Positions 24,518 through 33,038 of a stretch of 64,000 nucleotides of DNA are shown here, one piece after another. The stretch's first letter is position 1; each line of letters opens with the position of its first letter. Position numbers and translations under genes: made by a program. Origin of the DNA: CAXMMR01 sp965198995 (GTDB lineage Bacteria; Pseudomonadota; Alphaproteobacteria; Acetobacterales; Acetobacteraceae); assembly GCA_965198995.1 (NCBI GenBank), contig CBDAQG010000002.1, positions 124,001 through 188,000 of the forward strand. The letters are read 5' to 3'. The notes below the pieces were generated by a model. That model did no database searches. It was not told the DNA's origin and was given only the letters and a program-made list of their open reading frames with translations.

Positions 24518-26089
24518 ATGTCTGCAAGCGACCATTACGACGTCATCATCATCGGCAGCGGGCCGGGCGGCGGGTCGGTCGCGCACAAGCTGGCGCCGAG
24601 CGGCAAGCGCGTGCTGATGATCGAGCGCGGCGACTACCTGCCGCGCAGCCGCGCCAACTGGGACAGCAAGACGGTGTTCGTCGACGGCACCTACCAGGCG
24701 CCGGAGACGTGGTATGGCCGCAAGGGCGAGAGCTTCCATCCCGGGCTGCACTACTACGTGGGCGGCAACTCGAAGGTGTACGGCGCGGCGCTGTTCCGGC
24801 TGCGGGAGCGGGATTTCGGCGAGGTGCATCACGTCGACGGCGTCTCGCCGGCCTGGCCGCTGGGCTACGACGCGTTCGAGCCGTACTATTGCGAGGCGGA
24901 GGCGCTGTTCCACGTGCATGGCCGGCGCGGCGAGGACCCGAACGAGCCGTGGTCGAGCAAGCCCTACGCCTACCCGCCGGTGCTGCACGAGCCGATGATC
25001 CAGCAGCTCAGCGACCGTCTCGCCGGCGAGGGTCTGCACCCGTTCCACCTGCCGCTCGGCATCAAGCTCGACCAGAATCCGGACGGCTCGGCGACCACCT
25101 ACAGCCCCTGCATCCGCTGCGACGCGTTTGACGGCTTTCCGTGCGCGATCAACGCCAAGGCGGACGCCCAGGTGATCTGCGTCGACCCGACGCTGGCGGC
25201 GCACTCGAACTTCACGCTGCTGACCAACGCCTATGTCGAGCGGCTGGAGACCGACGCCGGCGGCAAGACGGTGACCGGCGTGCACGTGCTGCGGGCCGGC
25301 GAGCACGAGGTGTACTCGGCGGACGTCGTCGTCGTCGCCTGCGGGGCGCTGAGCTCGGCGCTGCTGCTGCTGCGCTCGAAGAGCGACGCCCATCCGAACG
25401 GGCTCGCCAACGGCTCGAACCAGGTCGGGCGGAACTACATGCGGCACAACATGACCGTGCTGATGGCGCTGCTGAAAGAGCCGAACCACACGGTGTTCCA
25501 GAAGACGCTGGCGGTCAGCGACTACTATTTCGACGCGCCCGGCTTTGAGCACCCGCTCGGCTTGATCCAGATGTGCGCGACCTCGCATGGCGATCAGATC
25601 CGCGGCGAGGCGCTGCCGGGGTTCCTGTCGTTCCTGCCCAACATGCCGTTCGACAAGATGGCCGAGCACTCGATCGATTTCTGGCTGCAGACCGAAGACC
25701 TGCCGAACCCGGACAACCGCATCATTTATGACGGCGATAAGGTGGTGCTGTCGCTGACCGAGAGCAACGAGCGCGAGGCGCAGGGGCTGAAGCACAAGCT
25801 GGAGCAGCTGCTCGAGCCGATGGGCGCGCGCAAGGTGCTGATGGAGCGGCGGCTCTACCTCGGCAAGAACATTCCGGAGAACGGCACCGCGCACCAGGCC
25901 GGCACCTGCCGCTTCGGCACCGACCCGAAGGCGTCGGTGCTGAACCTCGACTGCCGGGCGCACGAGGTGGATAATCTGTACGTGACGGACGCGTCGTTCT
26001 TCCCCTCGATTGGCGCGGTGAACCCGACTTTGACGATCGTGGCCAATGCGTTGCGGGTGGGGGATCATTTGACGGACAGGCTTAAGTAA
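24518..26089 (+). CDS. GMC family oxidoreductase (FAD-dependent)
   Basis: Flavoprotein of the glucose-methanol-choline family, 523 residues. FAD-binding IIIGSGPGGGSVAHKL near the N-terminus, substrate/FAD loop HYYVGGNSKVYGAALFRLR, and the C-terminal catalytic region with AHQAGTCRFGTDP (His) and SIGAVNPTLTIVANALRVGDHL. Cysteines in SPCIRCDAFDGFPCAI are a feature of the bacterial subgroup related to glucoside 3-dehydrogenase and cholesterol-oxidase-like proteins. No signal peptide. The substrate, probably an alcohol or sugar, cannot be named. No dedicated small or cytochrome subunit lies beside it. Confidence 0.9.
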   Translation: MSASDHYDVIIIGSGPGGGSVAHKLAPSGKRVLMIERGDYLPRSRANWDSKTVFVDGTYQAPETWYGRKGESFHPGLHYYVGGNSKVYGAALFRLRERDFGEVHHVDGVSPAWPLGYDAFEPYYCEAEALFHVHGRRGEDPNEPWSSKPYAYPPVLHEPMIQQLSDRLAGEGLHPFHLPLGIKLDQNPDGSATTYSPCIRCDAFDGFPCAINAKADAQVICVDPTLAAHSNFTLLTNAYVERLETDAGGKTVTGVHVLRAGEHEVYSADVVVVACGALSSALLLLRSKSDAHPNGLANGSNQVGRNYMRHNMTVLMALLKEPNHTVFQKTLAVSDYYFDAPGFEHPLGLIQMCATSHGDQIRGEALPGFLSFLPNMPFDKMAEHSIDFWLQTEDLPNPDNRIIYDGDKVVLSLTESNEREAQGLKHKLEQLLEPMGARKVLMERRLYLGKNIPENGTAHQAGTCRFGTDPKASVLNLDCRAHEVDNLYVTDASFFPSIGAVNPTLTIVANALRVGDHLTDRLK

Positions 26090-26112
26090 GGTGACGGACG
26101 GGCTTCAGTCAG

Positions 26113-26305
26113 GAAGGCCAGGGGCTTTGCCCCTGGACCCCATTAAAGGCGGAGCCTTTAAAATCCATTTCCTTGCGTGATTCCATGGCGAGGTTGGTGG
26201 AGGGGGGACGCGGGTTGGATGGCTTCGCCAAAAAAGGTTTAGCCTTACGAACGGGGGTCTGGGGCCTCAGGTCCCAGCGGGTCCAGGGCAGAGCCCTGGC
26301 CTTTC
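26113..26305 (+). repeat. Full-length composite R1 repeat (P-spacer-Q)
   Basis: Same order as at 18820-19024: P palindromes, AAAATCCATTTCCTTGCGTGATTCC, spacer with GGATGGCTTCGCCA, then CTGGGGCC-TCA-GGTCCCAG and CCAGGGC-AGA-GCCCTGG. Fills the gap between the GMC gene and the DoxX gene. Confidence 0.85.
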
Positions 26306-26321
26306 TCAAAGGTGCACCATC

Positions 26322-26795
26322 GTGACGTTCGCTAATCTGATCATCCTGCTCGTTCGCTACGGCCTGGTCGTGCTGTTCTTTCCGGCCAGCGCGCTGGATA
26401 AGACCCTGAATTTTCGCGGTGCGGTCGGGCAGGCGAGCGAGATTTTCTCGGCGCCGCTGGCGATTGCGTCGATCCTGGTTGGGCTGGGCATCGAGATCCT
26501 GATGCCGATCGGCATCGTGACCGGCGTGGCGGATCGGCTCGCCGCCTTTATCATGGCTGGCTATTGCGCGATGACCGCGGTGCTGTTCAAGCGGTTCTGG
26601 ATGCCGGGGGATTTCTGGCGGTCTGGGCAGAGCAAGGCACGGGACCTGTTTTGGGATTTTTTGAAGAATTTCTCGCTTGCCTCGGGCTTTTTGCTGATCA
26701 CGGTCGGGCTTGACGGTCACGGGGCGCACGCTTTCCTGACTGATCCGCTGGCGTCCTCGCACCCCTATGCCGCGTTCTCCCGCATACGCGGCTGA
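26322..26795 (+). CDS. DoxX family membrane protein
   Basis: A 157-residue integral membrane protein with about four hydrophobic segments (LIILLVRYGLVVLFFPAS, PLAIASILVGLGIEILMPIG, LAAFIMAGYCAMTAVLF, FSLASGFLLITVGL). ALDKTLNF...AGQAS-like and WMPGDFW patterns are typical of DoxX proteins. GTG 26322 follows AAGGTG. First of four same-strand genes (DoxX, cupin, lactonase, VOC), each near the next, so perhaps one operon; an R1 repeat separates it from the cupin gene. Confidence 0.85.
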   Translation: MTFANLIILLVRYGLVVLFFPASALDKTLNFRGAVGQASEIFSAPLAIASILVGLGIEILMPIGIVTGVADRLAAFIMAGYCAMTAVLFKRFWMPGDFWRSGQSKARDLFWDFLKNFSLASGFLLITVGLDGHGAHAFLTDPLASSHPYAAFSRIRG

Positions 26796-26804
26796 CGAAA
26801 TGGG

Positions 26805-26876
26805 ATTGGGGTCGCGGGCTCCGCCGCGCCGCTTCACGCTCGGGCGTGACGGGTCCAGGCAGAGCCTCGGCCTTTT
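26805..26876. repeat. Degenerate R1 repeat
   Basis: GGGGTCGCGGGCTCC, a CACGC...GCGTG module and CCAGGC-AGA-GCCT, ending CCTTTTC just before the cupin gene. Confidence 0.65.
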
Positions 26877-26888
26877 CTGAGGGCATAG

Positions 26889-27341
26889 ATGATGAGCGAT
26901 CAGGCAGGTCCTAAGCCGAGCGTGCCGTACTGGCATCTTTGGACCGATGCGGCGGGGGTTAGTCATCAGGCGCAGTGCGCGCTGACCAGCTTCGAGCTGA
27001 AGGGGGTCGGTGCGGCGGATCCGCAGTGGAACGACAAGCAGGGCAATAACCCGTCGACGGTGGTGTTTACCGTGCAGCCGGTCGGCTGGGTGGGGGAGTG
27101 GCATGAGAACCCGGCGCCGCAATGGATCGTCGTGCTGTCCGGACGGTGGTGGATCGAGAGCATGGACGGCACGCGGATCGAGCAGGGGGCGGGCGAGTTC
27201 TCGTTCGGCGAGGACCAGAACTGTGCCGAGGTGGAGGGGAAGCGCGGGCATCGGTCGGGGACAATCGGGGACACTCCGGCGGTGCTGATGACGGTGCAGC
27301 TGCACGTCGACCCGCGGCGTGAGGCGTGTCACATCACGTGA
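26889..27341 (+). CDS. Cupin-fold protein
   Basis: A 150-residue small beta-barrel protein. Cupin-like segments are FTVQPVGWVGEWHENPAPQWIVVLSGRWWIESMDG (motif 1 with His) and GAGEFSFGEDQNC (motif 2). The usual second His of motif 1 is replaced, so metal binding is uncertain. ATG codons at 26889 and 26892 both follow GAGGG. Its stop overlaps the GTG start of the lactonase gene, which suggests a joint function, perhaps isomerising or sensing a sugar acid. Confidence 0.75.
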   Translation: MMSDQAGPKPSVPYWHLWTDAAGVSHQAQCALTSFELKGVGAADPQWNDKQGNNPSTVVFTVQPVGWVGEWHENPAPQWIVVLSGRWWIESMDGTRIEQGAGEFSFGEDQNCAEVEGKRGHRSGTIGDTPAVLMTVQLHVDPRREACHIT

Positions 27342-28243
27342 CGGACGGGTACGAGATCATTGACCGGCGATTTGCCGGGTATGTGCTGCCGAACGCGCGG
27401 CTGGAGACGCTGGGCGAGGGGTATCGGTGGCTCGAAGGCCCGGTTTGGTTTGCAGATCAGCAGTGCTTGCTGGTGAGCGACGTGCCGAACGACCGGGTGT
27501 TGCGGTGGTCGGAGGGCGGCGGGGTTTCGGTGTTTCGCCAGCCTGCCGGGTTTGCCAATGGGCATGCGCGGGATCGGCAGGGGCGGCTGATCGAGTGCTT
27601 GCATCAGGAGCGGTGCATTACGCGGACCGAGATCGATGGGCGGGTGAGCGTGCTGGCGAGCCATTATCGGGGCAAGCGGCTCAACTCGCCGAACGATGTG
27701 GTTTGCCGGTCGGACGGGTCGATCTGGTTTTCGGACCCGCATTACGGGATCAACACGGATTACGAGGGCGGCAAGCAGGAGGCGGAGTTGCCGGCGCTGC
27801 TCTATCGGCTTGATCCTGATGGGGATCTGCAGGTGGTGGCGGATGATTTCGAGGGGCCGAACGGGCTCGCCTTTTCGCCCGATGAGCGCATTCTCTACGT
27901 CGCCGAGACGGGGCCGCAGTTTGCCGCCGCGCCGCGGCGGTGCATCCGGGCGTTCGACGTGAGCGAGGATGGGCGGCGGCTTGGCGGCGGGCGGGACTTC
28001 CATGCGGTGTCGCCGGGGTATGCGGACGGGTTCCGGGTCGATGAGCACGGCAACATCTGGAGCGGTGCGGCGGACGGGGTGCATTGCATCGACCCGTCGG
28101 GGGCGCTGCTCGGCAAGGTGCTGGTGCCGGACACGGTGGCGAACGTGGCGTTTGGCGGGCGGGAGCGGTCGCGGCTGTTCCTGTGCGCGTCGCAGACGTT
28201 GCGGGCGATTTATCTGAACGTGCGTGGCGCCGTCAGACCTTGA
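27338..28243 (+). CDS. SMP-30/gluconolactonase family protein
   Basis: A beta-propeller lactonase of about 301 residues. Family motifs: EGPVWFADQQCLLVSDVPNDRVLRW, SPNDVVCRSDGSIWFSDPHYGI (metal-site Asn/Asp), GPNGLAFSPDERILYVAET and ADGFRVDEHGNIWSG. These support hydrolysis of a sugar-acid lactone with a divalent cation. GTG 27338 overlaps the cupin stop (GTGA) and is preferred to GTG 27326. The VOC gene starts ten bases after the stop. Confidence 0.92.
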   Translation: MTDGYEIIDRRFAGYVLPNARLETLGEGYRWLEGPVWFADQQCLLVSDVPNDRVLRWSEGGGVSVFRQPAGFANGHARDRQGRLIECLHQERCITRTEIDGRVSVLASHYRGKRLNSPNDVVCRSDGSIWFSDPHYGINTDYEGGKQEAELPALLYRLDPDGDLQVVADDFEGPNGLAFSPDERILYVAETGPQFAAAPRRCIRAFDVSEDGRRLGGGRDFHAVSPGYADGFRVDEHGNIWSGAADGVHCIDPSGALLGKVLVPDTVANVAFGGRERSRLFLCASQTLRAIYLNVRGAVRP

Positions 28244-28253
28244 GGAGCATCCG

Positions 28254-29087
28254 GTGAGCGGGCAGCGGCTTCTGCGACTGATCGGCGTTCGGCTGGTGAC
28301 GGCGGACCTGGCACGGCTCGCGCGGTTTTATGGCTCGGTGCTGGGCTTTGGCCTGGATGGGCCGGAGAGCACGTTCTCGCCCGCCGAGGGCGCGCAGCTT
28401 GGGCTGGCGGTAGGTGGGCGGCGGCAGCGCCTGGTGCTGGGCGAGCAGTCGCTGACGTTGGAGCAGTTCGACACGGACGGCGCGCCGTATCCGCAGGAGG
28501 GCGACGCGTCGGCGCTGTGGTTTCAGCATTTGGCGATCGTGGTGGCCGACATCGGCGCGGCGTTCGAGCGGCTGGGGGATGTGGCTGGGATCTCGACCGG
28601 TGGGCCGCAGCGGCTGCCGGCGCGCTCGGGCGGGGTGAGCGCCTTCAAGTTCCGGGATCCGGACGGGCATCCGCTCGAGCTGCTGCAGTTTCCGGCGGCC
28701 GAGCGGCCGGCGCATTGGCGGGGGCGGGTGGCGGCGGGGCGGCAGATCGGCATTGGCATCGACCACTCGGCGATCAGCGTGTCGGACGTGGCGGCGAGCG
28801 TGGCGTTCTATGCCGGGCTAGGGCTTGTGGACGTTGGGCGCACGACCAATCAGGGGGCTGAGCAGGGGCGGCTGGACGGCCTGGCGGCGCCGGTGGTGGA
28901 GGTGGTGCCGCTGGAGCCTGTCGACCCGACGCCGCATCTGGAGCTGCTGGGCTATCGGCCGGCGGGCGCTTCGGGGCCGGCGCGGCGGGCGAACGACGTG
29001 GCGGCGACCCGGCTGGTGTGGCAGGGCAGCGAGCCGGCGGTGTTCGCTGACCCGGATGGGCATGTGCATCAGGTGGTGGTGAGGTGA
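28254..29087 (+). CDS. VOC (glyoxalase/dioxygenase superfamily) protein with two domains
   Basis: About 277 residues made of two beta-alpha-beta-beta-beta repeats: the first from GVRLVTADLARLARFYGSVLGF to FKFRDPDGHPLELLQFP, the second from IDHSAISVSDVAASVAFYAGLGL to VFADPDGHVHQVVV. Metal-ligand positions (His/Glu) are present in both. GTG 28254 follows GAGGAG. Last gene of the DoxX-cupin-lactonase-VOC group; reaction unknown. Confidence 0.85.
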   Translation: MSGQRLLRLIGVRLVTADLARLARFYGSVLGFGLDGPESTFSPAEGAQLGLAVGGRRQRLVLGEQSLTLEQFDTDGAPYPQEGDASALWFQHLAIVVADIGAAFERLGDVAGISTGGPQRLPARSGGVSAFKFRDPDGHPLELLQFPAAERPAHWRGRVAAGRQIGIGIDHSAISVSDVAASVAFYAGLGLVDVGRTTNQGAEQGRLDGLAAPVVEVVPLEPVDPTPHLELLGYRPAGASGPARRANDVAATRLVWQGSEPAVFADPDGHVHQVVVR

Positions 29088-29089
29088 AG

Positions 29090-29138
29090 GCCAGGGGCGT
29101 TGCCCCTGGACCCCATTAAAGGCGGAGCCTTTAAAATG
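29090..29138 (+). repeat. R1 repeat, P module
   Basis: CCAGGGGC-GTT-GCCCCTGG and TTAAAGGC-GGA-GCCTTTAA. Starts at the VOC stop and marks the left border of the lower-GC accessory block. Confidence 0.85.
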
Positions 29139-29237
29139 GGGCTGTGTGACTTCACATACCCAAACCGGGGGGCTAGGACGAGCATCCTACCCCCGTCGCT
29201 CGCCATTTTTGGCGACGTTCTACAAGGCACGAATGCT

Positions 29238-29570
29238 GTGAGATTCGTTTTCATGGATGAGGCGGGGGTCTCCGCTGCTGCTCATGAGGGTTGTCGTATG
29301 GTTGCGGCGGTCATCATCCATGCAGACCAGCAACTAAGTTATGCTGAAGCCTTGCTTGAAGAGGCGCTAGCCGCCGTTCCCGTTGAGTTCCGCAAAGGGT
29401 TCGTGTGTCATGCCGAAGACATCATGACCAATCGTGCATATAGGAACAGGTGGCGTCTCACTCGGTATTATGTAGCACCCGCCACCACAGCAACATTGAA
29501 CAAGCTAGCCGGCCCGGTATCCTTTGGGCATGGAACTCAGCAACCCCGTCCTGTCTGGCTTGGTCCGTAA
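29238..29570 (+). pseudogene. Truncated DUF3800-like protein
   Basis: From GTG 29238 the frame reads VRFVFMDEAGVSAAAHEGCR, then VAAVIIHADQQ and FVCHAEDIMTN. The MDEAG start and a later conserved acidic residue resemble the beginning of DUF3800 proteins, which have an RNase H-like fold and are common near mobile elements. Only about 75 family-like residues are present (full length is typically 200-300); after NRAYRNRW the translation becomes unlike the family and stops, overlapping the next gene. Best read as a 5' remnant left by a deletion. Confidence 0.5.
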
Positions 29571-29961
29571 GCGCCAGGAGCTTACCACCGCGCTCGAGGC
29601 TGTACAATCGCAGCTTCGCACCCTCACCGGCTCGCTCGACGCGATCGACGCCACGATCCGGCTATTCGACCCGGCGATCGACCTCGACGTGGTTCACGTC
29701 CGGCCAGCCCGGCGGCACAACATGCCGCATGGGGAAACGTCCCGGCTGATCCTGGGGCTGCTGCGGGAGGCTGGCGGGCCTATGACCTGCCGGGAGCTTA
29801 CCCTGGGGGTCATGGAGGCTCGAGGGATCGGCGCGGGCGATCCTGCTAGCGTGCGAACCATGCGGGCGCGGGTGGATAACTGCGCGGCTCGGATGCGCAA
29901 GCGTGGGGTGCTGATGACGGAGATCGGAAATGGAAATTCAGTCAAGTGGCGACTAGCTTGA
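29530..29961 (+). CDS. Hypothetical protein with coiled coil and winged-helix-like part
   Basis: A 143-residue protein. Residues 1-45 (LVRKRQELTTALEAVQSQLRTLTGSLDAIDATIRLF) look like a coiled coil; after a basic linker, TSRLILGLLREAGGPMTCRELTLGVMEARG and RARVDNCAARMRKRGVLMTE resemble a winged-helix DNA-binding domain. ATG 29530 overlaps the end of the DUF3800 remnant. Not recognised as a named family; composition suggests a DNA-associated accessory protein. Confidence 0.6.
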   Translation: MELSNPVLSGLVRKRQELTTALEAVQSQLRTLTGSLDAIDATIRLFDPAIDLDVVHVRPARRHNMPHGETSRLILGLLREAGGPMTCRELTLGVMEARGIGAGDPASVRTMRARVDNCAARMRKRGVLMTEIGNGNSVKWRLA

Positions 29962-29997
29962 AAACCGGCTGCTACAACAACCCGCGCTCGCTAACTT

Positions 29998-30603
29998 TTA
30001 CGAAGACCGACTAGAGACGAGTCTCTCGAAGGCGGTGTCGTAGTAATCACCCATGACAGGATCAACTATAGACTCAGGCAAACAGAAGACATTTGCTAAA
30101 GCAGTTGCTGTGACCGTCTTAGAAGACCATTGCGCCTTATGCGTTTCCCTGACCCAAGGAGGCACTAAGCACACCAGAGACTTCCACAACGCGTTACGAT
30201 CCGCTGCATACGGTTCTGATGCGTCTATTGCCATCGGCGACGATTGAATTTGCTCAAGCAGCTGCTCAAACTTCTGCCGTGTGTCAGTCCGCTGCGACGG
30301 CTCGTCAAATACATGCATCAATTCTTTGGCTACGACCAAGCGGGCTAGCGGAAGATCATTTTTGATGCGGTCGTTAAGGAAAACAACAGCATCATTAAAG
30401 GACTCTTCGTACGGGCTTGTCCGATCTTCATCAAGCCACAGAAAGTTACCGAGTTGAGCGCCCTCGAAATCAGGCAGTGACTTAAACCTAAGTTCCCCAA
30501 CTCCGTGATGATAGTTGCGCACGATCCCAATGAGATGATCGACGCGGACGGGAGCCGTTGGCTTATCCCTCTCCAGACACTCGTAGAACTTGTAGAACAA
30601 CAA
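29998..30603 (-). CDS. ImmA/IrrE-like protein with altered metal motif
   Basis: About 201 residues from TTG 30603. The order of motifs follows ImmA/IrrE peptidases: LPLARLVVAKELMHVFDEP where others have AHELGH, then DRNALWKSLVCLVPPWV at the position of the second ligand and membrane-facing helix, then TALANVFCLPESIVDPVM like the terminal helix-turn-helix. The first zinc His is Lys (KELMH rather than HExxH), so it may be inactive. The frame is open upstream of the TTG to the stop at about 30660 without ATG or GTG, so the true start is unsure. Lower GC than its neighbours; possibly coupled to the small gene upstream. Confidence 0.55.
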   Translation of the reverse strand: MLFYKFYECLERDKPTAPVRVDHLIGIVRNYHHGVGELRFKSLPDFEGAQLGNFLWLDEDRTSPYEESFNDAVVFLNDRIKNDLPLARLVVAKELMHVFDEPSQRTDTRQKFEQLLEQIQSSPMAIDASEPYAADRNALWKSLVCLVPPWVRETHKAQWSSKTVTATALANVFCLPESIVDPVMGDYYDTAFERLVSSRSS

Positions 30604-30649
30604 GAGTCGGTGCCTTCTTGGAGAAAGAGCACCGACTAAGCTCTGTTGT

Positions 30650-30841
30650 TTAGACGGTCAAGCTTGAGTCGATGCTCACGATTGTGTAAGCGTCGTCATT
30701 CAAAATCGAGAAGCAGACTTCAACTTGACGTGCGAGAGCCGAGGCGCTAGCCCCAGGCTGAAAAAAGAACTTGAGATCCAGCGCCCTTCGACCGCTGTCT
30801 GGAAACAGCAGCTCGGCAGCTCGATCTATATCAGAGTTCAT
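30650..30841 (-). CDS. Small hypothetical protein
   Basis: A 63-residue protein beginning MNSDIDRAAELLFPDSG, with no recognised domain. ATG 30841 is well supported by AGGAGG seven bases upstream. It lies 46 bases before the ImmA/IrrE-like gene on the same strand, so the two may form an operon. About 210 bases upstream (30863-31073) contain no gene; they are AT-rich and probably hold its promoter and the 3' end of the transposase unit. Confidence 0.55.
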   Translation of the reverse strand: MNSDIDRAAELLFPDSGRRALDLKFFFQPGASASALARQVEVCFSILNDDAYTIVSIDSSLTV

Positions 30842-31073
30842 CGCGATGCCTCCTAATCTCAAGCGTAGCTCGCTCTAATCAATGTAGCGTGCACGACCAA
30901 AGATGCCAATGAATTTTTGATTATAAGGCTAATTAGCTATTGACACACGGTTCCGAGTCTGCAGAACACCCGATCCGATAGACAAAAAGCCTTAAACGCT
31001 GCAGTTGCACCATCGCACCCGGTTAGACGCCACGATCACCCTCTACGTCAATCCGGTTAACGCTTCGCTAACG

Positions 31074-32051
31074 TCAAACAGCCCGCTGCCAGTAGCCGCA
31101 GAAGTCCACGCTCGTCCGAGCTGCCAGCGCCAACCCGACCACACCGCGCGCCTGGTCCCCGTTGCTCTGCCGGCGATGACCCTCGCGCCACGCGCTCTCT
31201 TGGGCGTAGCGGGCGAGATAGATGCCCGCGATGTGATGATGGTGGCCCTGTTCCGCCCGCCGCAGCCGGCTAAAGAAGCTCTCTGCTCCGTTCGTGCAGG
31301 CGCCGTCCATCGAATAGGCGAGCTGGTGATTGATCCGCTTGACGACGTAGTGAGCGTGGAGGTCGTTCCAGGAGTTAGCGTCGTCAGCCATGATCTCGGT
31401 GCCGGCCGCGACGTGGCTACGGATGTAGCTGTAAGCCTGAGCCTCAGACCGGAAGGCGGCTGGCATGACCTGGCCGTCGCGCTGGCGAATGACGACGACG
31501 CACTGGCGCTTGCCATTCTGGTTGCGGACGAGCCGGCGGTCGCGCCGGTTCTCACGATGGTTGGCCGGCTTAATGTAGCCGCCGAAGTAGGCACCGTCGA
31601 CCTCGACGACCTTCCCGACACCACCCAGCTTGTAGCCCTTAACCTCGGACGCAAGGGCTTCCCGCAGCTTGTGAGCGAGCACCCAGGCCGTCTTGTACTG
31701 GACGCCCAGGTCGCGGCTCAGAGCCAAAGCGGACTTGCCCTTGACCTCGTTGCAGAAAATGACAATCGCCGCGAGGTAGACCCGTAGCGGCAGCTTGTGG
31801 AAGGCGAACAGCGTTCCGCTGGTCAGGCTGAAATCCTTGCGGCACGCCTTGCACCGAAAGCGCAGCGCCCCGTTCGGCCGGCGAGCCGGGTAGCAGGTCG
31901 GGCAGCCGCAGTGCGGGCACACAGCCTTGCCGTCTGTGTCAGCCCAGCGGATCGACGCGAACATCGTCTCGGCTGCTTCGTCCGTCATGCGGCAGACCTG
32001 AGCTACCGAGAGCGTCCGAGCCTTGGCAGAGAGAAGAAAGTGGCTGGCCAC
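31074..32051 (-). CDS. IS1595 family (ISXO2-like) transposase
   Basis: A 325-residue DDE transposase, full length. N-terminal zinc ribbon with CPHCGCPTCY and CKACRKDF, then the ISXO2 catalytic core: VEVDGAYFGG (first Asp), IMADDANSWNDL (second Asp) and the TNGAESFFSRLRRAE segment with the final acidic residue. GTG 32051 has GGAAG upstream. I searched by eye for terminal inverted repeats and an 8-bp target duplication on both sides and found none, so mobility is unproven. It faces away from the DUF6471 gene, with paired dyads in between. Confidence 0.9.
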   Translation of the reverse strand: MASHFLLSAKARTLSVAQVCRMTDEAAETMFASIRWADTDGKAVCPHCGCPTCYPARRPNGALRFRCKACRKDFSLTSGTLFAFHKLPLRVYLAAIVIFCNEVKGKSALALSRDLGVQYKTAWVLAHKLREALASEVKGYKLGGVGKVVEVDGAYFGGYIKPANHRENRRDRRLVRNQNGKRQCVVVIRQRDGQVMPAAFRSEAQAYSYIRSHVAAGTEIMADDANSWNDLHAHYVVKRINHQLAYSMDGACTNGAESFFSRLRRAEQGHHHHIAGIYLARYAQESAWREGHRRQSNGDQARGVVGLALAARTSVDFCGYWQRAV

Positions 32052-32079
32052 CTGTCGCTTCCGCTAGTAACCTAGCGAA

Positions 32080-32129
32080 TATGACAGGCTATGCTGTCAT
32101 AGGCAACAGCCATCTGTCATTTGTGACAG
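32080..32129. promoter_or_regulatory. Two CTGTCA/TGACAG dyads in a divergent promoter region
   Basis: TATGACAG-N6-CTGTCATA at 32080-32101 is a perfect inverted repeat; CTGTCA-TTTG-TGACAG at 32114-32129 is a second with the same half-site in opposite phase. They lie between the transposase start (32051) and the DUF6471 start (32146). Likely operator for a small DNA-binding protein; the DUF6471 product is the obvious candidate (inference). Confidence 0.6.
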
Positions 32130-32145
32130 GATTTGTGAGGTTCTC

Positions 32146-32385
32146 ATGGGGATCGCGTCAAGTGAGAAGGAGCTAGCCGGCAAGGCGGCGCGGTTCCTCA
32201 AGGCGGAGATGAAGCGGGCAGGCGTGACCTATGGCGAGCTAGCAAAGCGGCTAGAGGCGCATGGCTTACAGGAGACTGAGGCGTCGATCACTAGCAAGCT
32301 GGCACGCGGGACGTTTGCGGCAACGTTCATGCTTGCATGCTTAGCGGCACTCAACTTGGAAGTTATAACATTGGCTGATTTATAG
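32146..32385 (+). CDS. DUF6471 domain protein (helix-turn-helix-like)
   Basis: A 79-residue protein matching DUF6471: AARFLKAEMKRAGVTYGELAKRLEAHG followed by ASITSKLARGTFAATFMLACLAALNLEVITLADL. The layout resembles a Cro/HTH fold (Y-G-E-L-A-K-R-L and ITSKLARG as recognition region). ATG 32146 has GTGAGG upstream. It directly follows two perfect dyads, which suggests autoregulation. Confidence 0.8.
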   Translation: MGIASSEKELAGKAARFLKAEMKRAGVTYGELAKRLEAHGLQETEASITSKLARGTFAATFMLACLAALNLEVITLADL

Positions 32386-32397
32386 GACCAGTCTACG

Positions 32398-32916
32398 TTA
32401 TCTTACTTCTACGTTGTCATGCTTGTTATTCTCTATCTTTACTCCTTTGTTGACAGTCAGGTTAGCACAAACGCCATTTATCTCGATCCCGTCGTGACCT
32501 GCGTTTGCAATCAAGACGCCACTGCCAAGGTCGATGTGGGTGCAGTGCGGAGGCGCCAGACGCGAAAGCTGCGCCGGATCGGCTAAGTTTGAGTTTCGAT
32601 CGGTGAAAGTTCCAGAGGAAGGTATTAGCTTAGTCTGCGGCCAAGCAGACCAAACCGCTCCGCCTCCGAGCAGGAGAAGGCCACATACTAAAAGAGCGAC
32701 CGTCCTAACCGACATTCGTCTCTGCGCCGCGTCTTTACACGAATGCACGAATACAGCGACAATCGACAAAAGGAATAAGGTCAGTCCTCCATAGAAAATC
32801 CATACTGACGCAGCGTGCTTAAGCCCTAAAGCTTCTGGTGCCGCCATCATAGCGGCACCAAATGTAGGCCCACCGACATACGAAGCGGAGAGAGCGATAT
32901 GGCGGTCGAGCTGCAT
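32398..32916 (-). CDS. Hypothetical membrane protein
   Basis: About 172 residues from ATG 32916; TTG 32940 would add eight. Two hydrophobic segments near residues 35-55 (VWIFYGGLTLFLLSIVAVFV) and 70-90 (VRTVALLVCGLLLLGGGAVW) are followed by an exported-looking C-terminal part with LGSGVLIANAGHDGIEINGVCANLTVNKGVKIENN, a repetitive beta-type pattern. No family recognised. Convergent with the DUF6471 gene, 13 bases apart. Lower GC than the chromosome around it. Confidence 0.6.
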   Translation of the reverse strand: MQLDRHIALSASYVGGPTFGAAMMAAPEALGLKHAASVWIFYGGLTLFLLSIVAVFVHSCKDAAQRRMSVRTVALLVCGLLLLGGGAVWSAWPQTKLIPSSGTFTDRNSNLADPAQLSRLAPPHCTHIDLGSGVLIANAGHDGIEINGVCANLTVNKGVKIENNKHDNVEVR

Positions 32917-33038
32917 AGCTCGCAGCCTATGCGCACCCAATACAACTCGTCGATGGCCAAAGGCGCGAACACCTCACACCCCCTTTCGAGGCGTGGAGGC
33001 TGCGCCCGCGCTACGCCGCCAGTCTGGCGTTTCGCACA

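Noticed and set aside
31000..32140. A complete insertion sequence with terminal repeats
   Set aside because: The transposase is intact, but I could not find matching inverted ends or a target duplication on either side, so only the gene is annotated.
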